Below, piece after piece: positions 1 through 8,935 of a DNA stretch of 64,000 nucleotides. Source of the stretch: a bacterium 1xD42-87. Lineage in GTDB: Bacteria; Bacillota; Clostridia; Lachnospirales; Lachnospiraceae. Position numbers and translations under genes: made by a program. The DNA lies in the NCBI GenBank assembly GCA_003611805.1, contig RAYM01000022.1, positions 1-64,000 of the forward strand, read 5' to 3'. Position 1 is the first letter of the stretch; each line of letters begins with the position of its first letter. The notes beneath the pieces are model-generated. The model was given only the letters and a program-made list of their open reading frames with translations. It was not told the origin of the DNA and searched no databases.

Positions 1-240
1 TATCCCGCCAGCTTCTGTAACTGCTTTGGGTTGTCAAAACGTCCGATGTCTCCCACCTCCGCAATGAATCCGCTGACAGTTACCATGCCGATTCCCTTGA
101 TCCCCATCAGTTTATCAACATATGGGATCTCTTTCAGCTTTTCCTCTATTTTCAGGAGAAGCTCCTCCAGCCTTGAGGTATATACATCCATGTCGTTGAG
201 CAGGTTCTTCAGTTCCATCCTTGCCGCTCCCGGCGCTTCC
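1..240 (-). pseudogene. IS110-family transposase, C-terminal fragment
   Basis: Read on the minus strand this encodes about 80 residues typical of the C-terminal half of IS110-type transposases (Transposase_20 region): a charged coiled segment followed by GIKGIGMVTVSGFIAEVGDI and RFDNPKQLQKLAG. The protein runs off the left window edge, and the N-terminal RuvC-like half is missing because the homology stops near position 240 at a stretch of inverted and direct repeats. It is therefore a 5'-truncated remnant unless the rest lies elsewhere. Family assignment is confident from the motif. Whether any IS end or non-coding guide RNA survives cannot be judged from here. Confidence 0.85.
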
Positions 241-404
241 TATAGATTTATTAAAAGCACCAGGCTTTCTATCAAAATCTATAGGAGATCCTATATAAAA
301 TCAAATATCAAAGACCACTAGATGTTGTGGTGGCTCTCAAGCATTAGAATACCAAAATCAAATGGCTCTCAAGCGATAAAACGGTGGCTCCGAAGCGTTA
401 GAAT
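241..404. repeat. Repeat-rich junction next to the IS110 fragment
   Basis: A perfect 9-bp inverted repeat TATAGATTT/AAATCTATA lies at 241-249 and 275-283. A palindrome with arms TATAGGA/TCCTATA follows at 281-296. Three imperfect direct repeats of about 20 nt, built on GGCTCTCAAGC(A/G)(T/A)TA, occupy 329-350, 363-382 and 383-404. No gene is seen here. The location exactly where the transposase homology ends suggests element-end or junction sequence, which is inference. Confidence 0.6.
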
Positions 405-457
405 ATTCAATTACAGTCAAAAGCAAATTTGAAAAAGCCTTTACAACAGCCTACATC

Positions 458-501
458 AAAAAATCGCTGTAGACCTCATATTTCTGAGATGTACAGCGAT
501 T
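458..501 (-). terminator. Terminator after rsgA
   Basis: The minus strand has a long hairpin with stem AATCGCTGTA/TACAGCGATT (492-501 with 462-471), extended inward, followed at once by six T residues (463-458). It lies 48 bp after the rsgA stop and closes the long minus-strand run. A looser T-rich tail on the plus side means it may work in both directions. Confidence 0.85.
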
Positions 502-548
502 GTTTATTTTTTACTTTCAAAACAAGATATAAACATTTATATTTTCTA

Positions 549-1427
549 TCAATACCGCCTGCTTTCTTTCAGCTCCCGATACAAAACCATATAATTCTCA
601 TACCGTACCCGGCTGATCTTCCCTTCCTCCACAGCTTCTTTCACACCACAGTCCGGCTCGCTTAAGTGGGCGCAGCCACGGAACTTGCAGTACGGCTCGT
701 AGGCACGGAACTCGGGATAATATCCGCCAAGCTCCTCCTTGGTGATATCCGGCATGTCGAGGGATGTAAAGCCCGGCGTATCCATGATATAAGTGCCGTC
801 CCCCAGCGCAATGATTTCCGAATGTCTGGTGGTATGCCTGCCCCGCTTGATTTTCTCGCTGATCTCCCCCGTCTCCATCTTCGTTTCGGGAGAAATCTGA
901 TTAATCAGGGAGGACTTGCCGACACCGCTCGGTCCTGCCAGCGTGGTCGTTTTTCCCGCCAGCAGTTCCCTCACTTGATCCAGCCCCCGGTTTTCCAGAA
1001 CGCTTATAAATAACACACGATATCCGCAAGTCTCGTAAGCTTCCCTAAGCGCCTCCTTCTCCTCCTGTGAAGCGATATCCTCCTTGTTAAAGCAGATGAT
1101 CGTCGGAAGCTTCTGCTGTTCCATGCGGATCAAAAAGCGGTCCAGCAGGTTAAAGTTCGGATTCGGCTTCACAATGGCAAAAAGAACCAGCGCCTGGTCC
1201 ACGTTTGCCACCGCCGGTCTTACCAGCGCGCTTTTCCGTGGCAGAATCTCCCGGATATTTCCGAGCATCTCCGCCTCGTCCAGCACGTCCATCCCGACGT
1301 CATCCCCAACCAGAGGTCTGATTCCCTCTTTTCTGAATATTCCTTTCGCCTTACACTCGTAGACACCGCGCCCCTCCACATGCACATAATAGAAGCCGGC
1401 GATCCCTTTCATAATCTTGCCCTTCAT
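549..1427 (-). CDS. rsgA: Ribosome small-subunit-dependent GTPase A
   Basis: RsgA (YloQ/YjeQ) is a GTPase that checks late maturation of the 30S subunit in the cytoplasm. The 292-residue protein shows the circularly permuted GTPase order of this family: NKED near 114-117, then the P-loop GPSGVGKSS near 165-173, then DTPG near 216-219. An N-terminal OB-fold region precedes these, and a C-terminal zinc motif uses Cys247, Cys252, His254 and Cys260. The start gives the usual N-terminus ending in GFYYV. It begins 3 bp after the prkC stop, so the two are surely co-transcribed, as in other Firmicutes where rsgA follows prpC-prkC. Confidence 0.96.
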   Translation of the reverse strand: MKGKIMKGIAGFYYVHVEGRGVYECKAKGIFRKEGIRPLVGDDVGMDVLDEAEMLGNIREILPRKSALVRPAVANVDQALVLFAIVKPNPNFNLLDRFLIRMEQQKLPTIICFNKEDIASQEEKEALREAYETCGYRVLFISVLENRGLDQVRELLAGKTTTLAGPSGVGKSSLINQISPETKMETGEISEKIKRGRHTTRHSEIIALGDGTYIMDTPGFTSLDMPDITKEELGGYYPEFRAYEPYCKFRGCAHLSEPDCGVKEAVEEGKISRVRYENYMVLYRELKESRRY

Positions 1428-1430
1428 ATA

Positions 1431-3539
1431 CTACTCTTCTATAAAGTTAACCTTTCGCTCCACCGTCTTTGTCTCTGTCCCGCCGCCCTCGGTCGTCGTT
1501 TCCCCGGTCTCCGGATTTGTGATCGTGGTAGGTTCCGTCTGCACCGTGAAAGTATAGCGGATCGTGCCCGTGGCTGACTTAATTCCCGTATAGTTGACCC
1601 CAACCGGGAAGGCGGTCGTCTGCGTATTCAAAAGCTGCGTGCCGTCGTCCGCGGTGAGCGTCACTGTCACCTGCATGCCGTTCTGGTAAGAAGGCTCTTC
1701 CGTTGGCGCGGTAATTCCTTCCGAATACTTGTAAGTCAGCTGGGAAGGTCCTGTACTGATCCGCAGGTCCACCGGCGTTCCTTTGTCCACATAGGAGCCG
1801 ACCGAATAGCTCTGATAGCACACCATATCCGCAAGCGCAGGATCCTCGTGGGGCGTCTCCGTGACATTTCCCACAGGCAGCCCGCTCTCCGCCAGTGTTG
1901 CCGTGGCATCCATCTCCGTCATGCCCACCACATCGGGCACTCTTACTTTATTGTCCTCGGCGCCCTGGCTGACGCGGATGGTAACGCTCTGCCCCGGGGA
2001 TGCCTTCGTTCCCGCCTCCGGGGACTGGGAGATCACAATGCCTTTCTCCACCTGCGGGTCATAACTCTCCACCACGTTTACCACAAATCCCTCTTTCTCC
2101 AGCAGCGCGGTGCCTTCCGTCTGGGATTTGCCCGTCGCGTCGGGAACTTCCACGCCCTCCACAGCCTCCGCTACCGTGAGCACAATCGTAGTCCCCTTAT
2201 CTATCATCAGCCCGTCCTGCACGCTGGCGCGAAGCACCGTGCCCGCGTCATATGAACTGTTCTCCTCATATTTGATTTCCGGCGAAAGTTCCAGCTCCAG
2301 GAGTTTTCGTTTCGCTTCGTCCACATGCATACCGACCACGCGGATCATCTCCACCTGCTCTGTCTCCCGTTCCTGCTCCTCCGGCGCTTTTTCCCCGCCA
2401 AAAGTAAAGACACCCATGGTCCTGCCCACCAGAAAGATCAGAATACCGCCGATCAGCAGAGCCGCCACTACCGCCAATATGGTAGTGATCTTCTCCATCT
2501 TGGGATCGTAATCCTCTTCATCGTCCTCCCAGTCCTCGTCATCCTCATCCTCATAGGAACGCGCATGGTCCCTGTCCCTGACATCTTTCTTTAAGCGCAT
2601 CGCCTCATCCATGGAATCCCGGCTCTCCGACTGCCGCTTGATCTGCACCATATCCCGGTCAGTGATCATGCGGGTGGAAGCCTCCTCGTCCGGGTCCGCC
2701 ACCTTGACGAAATCCTCATCCGGACTGATTAACGACTGCTTTAAATCTACAATCAGCTCAGACATGGACTGGTATCTCCTGTCCGGGCTTTTCTGGCAGC
2801 ACTTAAAAACGATCTGCTCCACACAGACCGGTATCTCCGGCACATAGTCCCTGGGCGATGGAAACTCTTCCTGAATATGTTTGATCGCTATCGCCACGGT
2901 CGTTTCCCCGTTAAAAGGCACTCTGCCCGTAAGCATCTCAAACATGGTAACGCCCAGCGAATAGATGTCGCTCTTCTCGTCACTGTAGCCGCCCCTTGCC
3001 TGTTCCGGCGAAGTATAGTGCACACTTCCCATGACATTGGAGGTGATCGTATTGCTGGTCGCCGCCTTGGCAATACCGAAGTCCGTCACCTTCACCTTGC
3101 CTTCTTTGGAAATAATGATGTTCTGCGGCTTGATATCCCTGTGTATAATGTGGTTGTTGTGCGCCGCCTCGATTCCCATGGAAACCTGAATCGCAATGCT
3201 CACCGCCTCCTTGACGGACAGCCTAGCTTTCTTCTCGATATATTTCTTGAGGGTAATCCCCTCCACCAGTTCCATGACGATATAGTGATTCTCACCCTCC
3301 TCGCCCACGTCGTAGACATTGACAATATTGGGGTGCATAAGACCCGCCGCAGCCTGTGCCTCAATGCGGAACTTGGACACAAAATTGGCGTTTTCGCTGA
3401 ATTCCTGTTTTAAAACTTTTACCGCCACAAAGCGGTTCAGTTTATGGTCTTTTGCCTTATATACATCTGACATGCCGCCGGTACCGATCTTTTCCAGAAT
3501 CTCATAACGGTCAGCGATCATCATTCCTATCTTAATCAT
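1431..3539 (-). CDS. prkC: Ser/Thr protein kinase with PASTA domains (PrkC/Stk type)
   Basis: A membrane sensor kinase that responds to peptidoglycan fragments or lipid II and phosphorylates division, cell-wall and translation proteins. Kinase domain about residues 11-270: VAVK lysine at 41, HRD at 133-135, DFG at 153-155 and an SPEQARG activation segment. A very acidic juxtamembrane stretch (about 328-345) precedes one membrane helix at about 351-372. Three PASTA repeats follow (about 397-600), then a Thr-rich tail of about 100 residues. Total 702 residues. It overlaps prpC by 8 bp, the usual pairing of kinase with its phosphatase. Met6 is a possible alternative start. Confidence 0.95.
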   Translation of the reverse strand: MIKIGMMIADRYEILEKIGTGGMSDVYKAKDHKLNRFVAVKVLKQEFSENANFVSKFRIEAQAAAGLMHPNIVNVYDVGEEGENHYIVMELVEGITLKKYIEKKARLSVKEAVSIAIQVSMGIEAAHNNHIIHRDIKPQNIIISKEGKVKVTDFGIAKAATSNTITSNVMGSVHYTSPEQARGGYSDEKSDIYSLGVTMFEMLTGRVPFNGETTVAIAIKHIQEEFPSPRDYVPEIPVCVEQIVFKCCQKSPDRRYQSMSELIVDLKQSLISPDEDFVKVADPDEEASTRMITDRDMVQIKRQSESRDSMDEAMRLKKDVRDRDHARSYEDEDDEDWEDDEEDYDPKMEKITTILAVVAALLIGGILIFLVGRTMGVFTFGGEKAPEEQERETEQVEMIRVVGMHVDEAKRKLLELELSPEIKYEENSSYDAGTVLRASVQDGLMIDKGTTIVLTVAEAVEGVEVPDATGKSQTEGTALLEKEGFVVNVVESYDPQVEKGIVISQSPEAGTKASPGQSVTIRVSQGAEDNKVRVPDVVGMTEMDATATLAESGLPVGNVTETPHEDPALADMVCYQSYSVGSYVDKGTPVDLRISTGPSQLTYKYSEGITAPTEEPSYQNGMQVTVTLTADDGTQLLNTQTTAFPVGVNYTGIKSATGTIRYTFTVQTEPTTITNPETGETTTEGGGTETKTVERKVNFIEE

Positions 3540-4317
3540 GTTCTACCTCATTTCGGAGCATTTTCATATGATTTTCATACGAATCCCCGTCAGCTAACGG
3601 TTCGATAACAATCACCGATATATTGTCCCTGCCGCCGTTTGCATTGGCGGTCTCTACCAGTTCTTCTACCCTGTCCCTGAGGCTTTTGCCATTTTTCAGA
3701 ATCCGGCATATCGTCTCGTCATCCACCATGTTAGTCAAACCATCCGAACAAAGTAAAACCATATCTCCTGTCTGTAATTCCAGATTGAAAAAATCAACCT
3801 CAACCTCATCTCTTGCGCCCACCGCACGGGTAATGATGTTTTTATCCGGGTGGTTTCTCGCCTCTTCCCTGCCGATTCCGCCCATTCGGACCATCTCTTC
3901 CACCAGAGAATGATCCTCCGTGATCTGTACAATTTCCTCACTGATCACGTAAAGTCTGCTGTCTCCCACATTTGCCACTTCCAGAAACCTGCCGATACAG
4001 GTCGCCGCCACAAACGTCGTCCCCATGCCGCTTAAGGCGTAGTCCTCGCTGGCGCGTTTGCGCAGAATCCCGTTCGCCTTGGAGATCGCGTGATTCAGTA
4101 TCTTCTCGGGGCTCTTCTCAAAAGAGGCTCTCACTTCTTCTATCACAGTCTCCACTGCCAGATCGGAGGCATAATCTCCTGCCTTATGACCGCCCATGCC
4201 ATCCGCCACGATAAAAAGATTCGGCAGATTCCCGACAGGCGTCTCACTGCAGTAAATATAATCCTGATTTAATTGTCTTCTTCGCCCGATATCCGTCAGC
4301 GCATAAGACCTCAGCAC
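3532..4317 (-). CDS. prpC: PP2C-type protein phosphatase (PrpC/Stp)
   Basis: Metal-dependent Ser/Thr phosphatase that reverses the action of the PASTA kinase encoded just downstream. Motifs in order: NQD, ADGMGGHKAGDYAS, SGMGTT, GDSR, TEDHS, CSDGLTNMV and GGRDNISVI, giving the acidic residues that bind Mg/Mn. I chose a GTG start at 4317, giving 261 residues beginning LRSYALTDIG after the initiator. An AGG-rich Shine-Dalgarno, GGAGG, sits at 4326-4330 with an 8-nt spacer, and family members begin right at this point. An in-frame ATG 11 codons upstream (4350) would add MQIIAITEEKA but would place the ribosome site inside the gene. Confidence 0.94.
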   Translation of the reverse strand: MLRSYALTDIGRRRQLNQDYIYCSETPVGNLPNLFIVADGMGGHKAGDYASDLAVETVIEEVRASFEKSPEKILNHAISKANGILRKRASEDYALSGMGTTFVAATCIGRFLEVANVGDSRLYVISEEIVQITEDHSLVEEMVRMGGIGREEARNHPDKNIITRAVGARDEVEVDFFNLELQTGDMVLLCSDGLTNMVDDETICRILKNGKSLRDRVEELVETANANGGRDNISVIVIEPLADGDSYENHMKMLRNEVEHD

Positions 4318-4325
4318 GGCTTTTT

Positions 4326-4330
4326 CCTCC
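4326..4330 (-). promoter_or_regulatory. Ribosome binding site fixing a GTG start for prpC
   Basis: GGAGG on the minus strand, 8 nt before the GTG at 4317-4315. It decides against the upstream ATG at 4350, which has no comparable purine run. Confidence 0.8.
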
Positions 4331-4428
4331 GTTATAGCAATTATTTGCATATTTTACCAATTACCCATGTTAGCATATTCCCTGTAAAAGAGCAAGCAAT
4401 TTAAACCGCGCTCCCCCAGTGCAGCCAT

Positions 4429-5496
4429 TCAGCCCGCGCCATCTGCAAAGGCACTTTCGGCGTTTTCTAAAAACCGCCGCCTGAGCTGTCCGCAGGCGCC
4501 GTCGATATCCCGCCCCATCTCCCGTCGGACGGTCACATTAATCCCTTTTTTCGCAAGAAGCGCAGCGAAAGCTTCCACCGCCTGCCGCTCTGACTGTACA
4601 TAAGCCCTCTCCCTGACAGGATTGACCGGAATCAGGTTGACATGGCAGTTTAAGCCCCGGATCAGCGCCGCCAGCGTCTCCGCGTCCCTGCGCGTGTCGT
4701 TGACGTCCCGCACAAGGCTGTACTCAAAAGTAATCCGCCGCCCGGTCTGCTCGAAATAGTAAGCGCAGCAGTCCATCAGCTCCGCAAGCGTAAACCGGTT
4801 GGCGATGGGCATCAGTTCCCGCCGCTTTTCATCCGTCGCCGCGTGCAGGGACAGCGCCAGCGTAATCTGCAGTTTCTCTTTCGCCAGTTCCCGCATCATG
4901 GGCACAATCCCGCAGGTGGAGACGGTCACGTTTCTCTGGCTGATATGCAGCCCGTTCTCATCCGTCAGCAGCGTGATGAACCGCAGAAGATTTTCGTAAT
5001 TGTCAAGAGGCTCCCCGCTCCCCATCACCACCACATTGGAAACCCGCTCCCCTGTCTCCCGCGTGATCGCATAAATCTGGTCAAGCATCTCCGAAGCGGA
5101 CAGACTGCGCACCAATCCGTCGATCGTGGAAGCACAGAAACGGCACCCCATACGGCATCCAACCTGCGATGAGATGCAGACCGAATTGCCGTGCTTATAG
5201 CGCATCCACACGCTCTCCACCATATTGCCGTCGGAGAGGGCGAAAAGATATTTTTTCGTGCCGTCTATGGCGGACTCCTGTACCGCCGCCACATGCAGCG
5301 CCGTATAATGATAGCTTTCCCCACATTTTGCTTTCATAGCCGCAGGAATATTACTCATTTCTTCGTAACCCCGCGCCAGTTTTCTGTGCATCCACTCATA
5401 AAGCTGTACCGCCCGGAAAGGCTTTTCCCCGAGCGCCGCCATCTCCAACTTCAGTTCCGCCAGCGTGAGGGACTTGATATCCTTTTTTTCCATCAT
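4429..5496 (-). CDS. rlmN: 23S rRNA A2503 C2-methyltransferase, radical SAM
   Basis: RlmN methylates A2503 in the peptidyl-transferase centre, and in some species A37 of tRNAs, by a radical SAM route with a methyl-cysteine relay. The 355-residue protein has the cluster motif CRMGCRFC with Cys114, Cys118 and Cys121, the SAM-binding GSGEP, a NVTVSTCG stretch and the second conserved cysteine near the C-terminus in GACGQL. No insertion or truncation is visible. It lies between rsmB and prpC in the same minus-strand run, which ties rRNA modification to the signalling genes by transcription. A closely related product would be Cfr, but the gene order fits RlmN. Confidence 0.95.
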   Translation of the reverse strand: MMEKKDIKSLTLAELKLEMAALGEKPFRAVQLYEWMHRKLARGYEEMSNIPAAMKAKCGESYHYTALHVAAVQESAIDGTKKYLFALSDGNMVESVWMRYKHGNSVCISSQVGCRMGCRFCASTIDGLVRSLSASEMLDQIYAITRETGERVSNVVVMGSGEPLDNYENLLRFITLLTDENGLHISQRNVTVSTCGIVPMMRELAKEKLQITLALSLHAATDEKRRELMPIANRFTLAELMDCCAYYFEQTGRRITFEYSLVRDVNDTRRDAETLAALIRGLNCHVNLIPVNPVRERAYVQSERQAVEAFAALLAKKGINVTVRREMGRDIDGACGQLRRRFLENAESAFADGAG

Positions 5497-5554
5497 CTAT
5501 GTTTTCTCTCTGTTCCTTCTCCCATGCCAGATTCCGCTTCCCTGAAACCCGATT

Positions 5555-6907
5555 TTACTTCTTCCGCAGTTTCGCCAGAAAGAAACCGTCCGTCTCGTGA
5601 ACCCCCGGCAGAAGCTGCAGCATCCCCTGTTTCGCCTCTTTTGCAAGTACGGCGGGCAGCCTGTCTTCCATGCTCACCGGCTCCAGACCGAAAGTTTCAC
5701 AAATCCACGCCGCCATCTCTTCGTTCTCCCCGGGATTCATCGTACAGGTGCTGTACATCAGAATACCGCCGGGTTTTATATAATTTATAACATTCGTTAT
5801 TATATCTTTCTGTAAAGTCTGAAGCTCCGTCAGGGATTCATTCGTCACCCGGTACTTGATATCCTGCTTGTGACCGATCACGCCAAATCCCGAGCAGGGC
5901 ACATCCGCCAGCAGGACGTCCGCCTTTTCCGTGAGGGAAGCGTCCCGCACCCGCGCATCCCGCACCCGGATTGACACGTTTTCCAATCCAAGCCTTGCGC
6001 AGTTTTCATCGATCTTATCCGTCTTATGACTGCTTACGTCACAGGCAATGACCTCGCCCGTGCCGTTCAGCTTCGCCGCCGCGTGGAGAGCCTTTCCGCC
6101 GGGAGCCGCGCAGACGTCGATCACCGTATCGCCGGGGCAAATCCCCGCTGCCTCCGCCACCAGCATGGAGCTGACGTCCTGCACCGTAAACCGTCCCTCC
6201 TGATATCCGGCGAGACTGCGAATGCCCGACACACCCTGCAGGCCATAAGCGTAGGGCAGGTACGGATGCTTTTTTACAGTGGCTCCGTCCTTTTCCCATG
6301 CGGCAAGGAGCGCTTCCCTCTCCTTTTCCGAAAGCCGCTCATCCAAGCGCACGCTCACCGCGCCTCTCTTCAGATAAGCCTGCAGAATCTTCTCACAGGC
6401 GCCCTCACCGTAACAGTCTGAAAAATGCGCCACAAGCCAGGGCGGCATGGAATAGCGCACAGATAAATAGGCGCCCAGGTCCTTCTCTCTGTCGGGCAGG
6501 GCAATATCCTCCCGCCCTCTGGCAATATTTCTGAGCACGCCGTTCACATATCCCTGTAAACTCTGGAACCTGCGCTTTTTCGCAAGCTTCACCGCCTCGT
6601 TGCACACCGCTGCCGCCGGAATATGCTCCATAAACAGAAGCTGGTACACACTCATGCGCAAAAGCTCCCTGATCAGCGGCTTCATTTTCATAACAGGCGT
6701 CTTTGAATACAGGTCCAACACATAGTCAAGATAAATCCGCCTCTCAATGGTTCCCTCGCTGACCCGCTTGATAAACCCCTTCTCCTTACTGTCCAGATAA
6801 TCATATTTATTAAGCGCCGCCCCGATCAGGACATTGCTGTATTCTGTCTGCCCGGACAGTTCCAGCAGGATGTCCAAAACGATCTCCCGTGTATTGATCT
6901 GTGCCAT
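5555..6907 (-). CDS. rsmB: 16S rRNA m5C967 methyltransferase
   Basis: RsmB uses SAM to methylate C967 of 16S rRNA. The 450-residue protein has an N-terminal NusB-like RNA-binding domain (about 1-135) and a C-terminal Rossmann methyltransferase. The latter shows the SAM-binding CAAPGGKALH, the first catalytic-cysteine motif DVPCSGFGVIG and the second, STCTMNPGENE. An AGGAG ribosome site lies 8 nt before the ATG at 6907. It sits 84 bp downstream of the zinc peptidase gene and upstream of rlmN. Length and motifs are normal for the family. Confidence 0.95.
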   Translation of the reverse strand: MAQINTREIVLDILLELSGQTEYSNVLIGAALNKYDYLDSKEKGFIKRVSEGTIERRIYLDYVLDLYSKTPVMKMKPLIRELLRMSVYQLLFMEHIPAAAVCNEAVKLAKKRRFQSLQGYVNGVLRNIARGREDIALPDREKDLGAYLSVRYSMPPWLVAHFSDCYGEGACEKILQAYLKRGAVSVRLDERLSEKEREALLAAWEKDGATVKKHPYLPYAYGLQGVSGIRSLAGYQEGRFTVQDVSSMLVAEAAGICPGDTVIDVCAAPGGKALHAAAKLNGTGEVIACDVSSHKTDKIDENCARLGLENVSIRVRDARVRDASLTEKADVLLADVPCSGFGVIGHKQDIKYRVTNESLTELQTLQKDIITNVINYIKPGGILMYSTCTMNPGENEEMAAWICETFGLEPVSMEDRLPAVLAKEAKQGMLQLLPGVHETDGFFLAKLRKK

Positions 6908-6991
6908 GTCATGCTCTCCTGTCTGCCGCAGCCTCTCTTTTCCGTTCCCAGTGCATTTACGGTTACCCCGTCCTTAACCACCGCGCTGTCT

Positions 6992-7717
6992 TTAATCGTC
7001 CCGACTCCGATTGCCGAACAACAGCACCAGCCGCAGAAGCTGCAGGATCGCCGACGCTGCCGCCGCCACATAGGTCAGTGCCGCCGCCTTCAGCACCTTC
7101 CGGCATCCTGTCACCTCGTTCCGATCCAGCATCCCGTAATCTCCCAGCATGGCGAGCGCCCTGCCGGATGCGTTGAACTCCACAGGCAAGGTCACCACCT
7201 GAAAGAGCACCGCCAGTGCGAACACCCAGATGCCGATCTGAATCAATGCCTGGTTCATTCCCAGAATCGCGCCCAGAATAATCAGCGGAATCCCCGCCTT
7301 GGAGCCGATATTTGCCGCAGGCACGAGCGCCGACCGAATCTTTAAGGGCGCATAGCCCTTGTCGTGCTGTACCGCATGACCGCACTCGTGCGCCGCCACC
7401 CCGATCGCCGCCACGGAAGTCGAGCCGTACACGGAATCCGAAAGACGCAGCACCTTGTGCGCCGGATCGTAGTGGTCGGTAAGACTCCCGCCCACATGCT
7501 CGATGCGCACGTCATAAATTCCCGACATCTGCAGAATCCTCTGCGCCGCCTGCGCGCCCGTCATGCCCGTCCGGCTCTGCACTCTGGAAAACTTATTGTA
7601 AGTGGAACTGACTCTCGCCTGCGCCCACAGACAAAGCACCGCCCCGATCAGAACCAGAACGTAAGTCGGGTCAAAGTAATACCCGTATCCATAACCGTAG
7701 TATCCCATATCCATCAT
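6992..7717 (-). CDS. Membrane zinc metallopeptidase (YugP-like)
   Basis: A 241-residue membrane protein of the Zn_peptidase_2 (YugP) family, function unknown. The N-terminus is Gly/Tyr-rich (YYGYGYGYYFDP) and leads into a membrane helix. The zinc motif HECGHAVQH (HExxH) stands near the middle and is followed by hydrophobic segments. The gene neighbours rsmB and fmt, an arrangement seen widely in Clostridia. The first ATG at 7717 directly abuts an AAAGG run, so the ATG at 7708, with a better spacer, may be the true start. The protein would then begin MGYYGYGYG. Confidence 0.85.
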   Translation of the reverse strand: MMDMGYYGYGYGYYFDPTYVLVLIGAVLCLWAQARVSSTYNKFSRVQSRTGMTGAQAAQRILQMSGIYDVRIEHVGGSLTDHYDPAHKVLRLSDSVYGSTSVAAIGVAAHECGHAVQHDKGYAPLKIRSALVPAANIGSKAGIPLIILGAILGMNQALIQIGIWVFALAVLFQVVTLPVEFNASGRALAMLGDYGMLDRNEVTGCRKVLKAAALTYVAAAASAILQLLRLVLLFGNRSRDD

Positions 7718-7745
7718 CCTTTTCTTTTTTCAATCTGTTTCTTAT

Positions 7746-8798
7746 CTAAACCAAAGTATCTCCTGTTTTCACAGGATACCCCAGCAGGAAATCCTTCACC
7801 GCCATACGCTTTTTTCCCTCCGGCTGCACTTCCAGTACTTTGAGCACGCCGCCGCCTGTCTGCACATAGAAGGCGTCCTTATCCACCCGGACCACTGTTC
7901 CCGGCGCCGCGTTTCTGATGAAGCCGCCTCCATCCTGCTCTGACGGCGTATTTCCGGCAATATCATCCCCATGCCGTTTCGGCTTCGCCTCCAAAGCTGT
8001 CTCTCCCTGTCCCCCAAAAGCTTTGGAAACATCCAGCTCTTTCTCCGAAACCACTTCCTCCCGCCAGATTTTCAGGTTTTTCCCCCGATAAACGGTGGAA
8101 GCGCCCGGCCAGGAAATTAACCCCCGGATCAGACAGTCCAGCTTCTTTGCCGCCATGTTCCAGTCAATCTTCCCCATGGACTTATGAAGCATCTTTGCGT
8201 AGCAGGACTCCCCATCGTTCTGCTTCACGGGCGTCACGCCGCCCGCCTCAATCTTCGCAAGCGCCTCCACGATCAGCCCCGCGCCTGCTGCCGCCAGCTT
8301 GTCATGCAGGGTGTCCGCCGTCTCATCAGGAGCAATCCCTACCTCCGTCCAAAAAAGCATATCCCCAGTATCCAGCCCTTTATCCATCTGCATGATGGTA
8401 ACGCCCGTTATCTTTTCTCCGTTGATGATTGCCCACTGGATCGGTCCCGCGCCACGGTACTTCGGCAAAAGCGACGCGTGGATATTCACACAGCCGTACT
8501 TTGGCATTGCAAGAATCTCCTCCGAGAGAATCTGCCCGAACGCCGCCACCACAAAGATGTCCGCCCCGTATGCTCGGAGCGTCTCCACCGCCTCCGGCTC
8601 CTTGATTTTTACGGGCTGGAATACGGGAATATCATGCGCCAGCGCACAAGTCTTTACCGGCGTCATCTGCACTTCCTTCCCTCTGCCCTTCGGCTTATCC
8701 GGCTGGGTCACCACCGCCGTCACTTCATGCCCAGCTTCGACAATCGCCTCCAGCGCGCCCACCGCAAAATCGGGCGTTCCCATAAACACCACTCTCAT
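7746..8798 (-). CDS. fmt: Methionyl-tRNA formyltransferase
   Basis: Formylates Met-tRNAfMet using 10-formyl-THF so that translation can start. Starting at MRVVFMGTPDF (ATG at 8798), the product is 350 residues. It has the formyltransferase core with NIHASLLPKYRGAGPIQ and the catalytic GLDTGDML segment, then the C-terminal tRNA-binding domain. The family is usually about 310-320 residues. The extra length is a hydrophilic insert of roughly 40 residues between the domains (after KIWREEVVSEKEL, up to NAAPGTVV). An open frame extends upstream to 8939 but overlaps the def stop and has no homology-like content. It is paired with def, which removes the formyl group. Confidence 0.93.
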   Translation of the reverse strand: MRVVFMGTPDFAVGALEAIVEAGHEVTAVVTQPDKPKGRGKEVQMTPVKTCALAHDIPVFQPVKIKEPEAVETLRAYGADIFVVAAFGQILSEEILAMPKYGCVNIHASLLPKYRGAGPIQWAIINGEKITGVTIMQMDKGLDTGDMLFWTEVGIAPDETADTLHDKLAAAGAGLIVEALAKIEAGGVTPVKQNDGESCYAKMLHKSMGKIDWNMAAKKLDCLIRGLISWPGASTVYRGKNLKIWREEVVSEKELDVSKAFGGQGETALEAKPKRHGDDIAGNTPSEQDGGGFIRNAAPGTVVRVDKDAFYVQTGGGVLKVLEVQPEGKKRMAVKDFLLGYPVKTGDTLV

Positions 8799-8825
8799 AT
8801 ACCTTACGCTCTCCTTTCCAAACAC

Positions 8826-8842
8826 CATGGAAAATTTCCATG
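8826..8842. other. Palindrome in the def-fmt spacer
   Basis: Arms CATGGAAA and TTTCCATG with a single central base lie in the 137-bp spacer between def and fmt, about 30 bp before the fmt start. It could be a protein site or a small mRNA hairpin. No function is evident. Confidence 0.4.
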
Positions 8843-8935
8843 TTCCCAACGCAGAACCATCTGCCAGACTCCTTTTTTCTTCACACCCTGCCGACTTTCG
8901 CACGTTGGTCCGCTCAGGGCAGTACAGAGCCGTGG

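Noticed and set aside
329-404. Possible short CRISPR array
   Set aside because: Three imperfect copies with uneven spacing and no spacer-like unique segments of equal length; no cas genes in the window.
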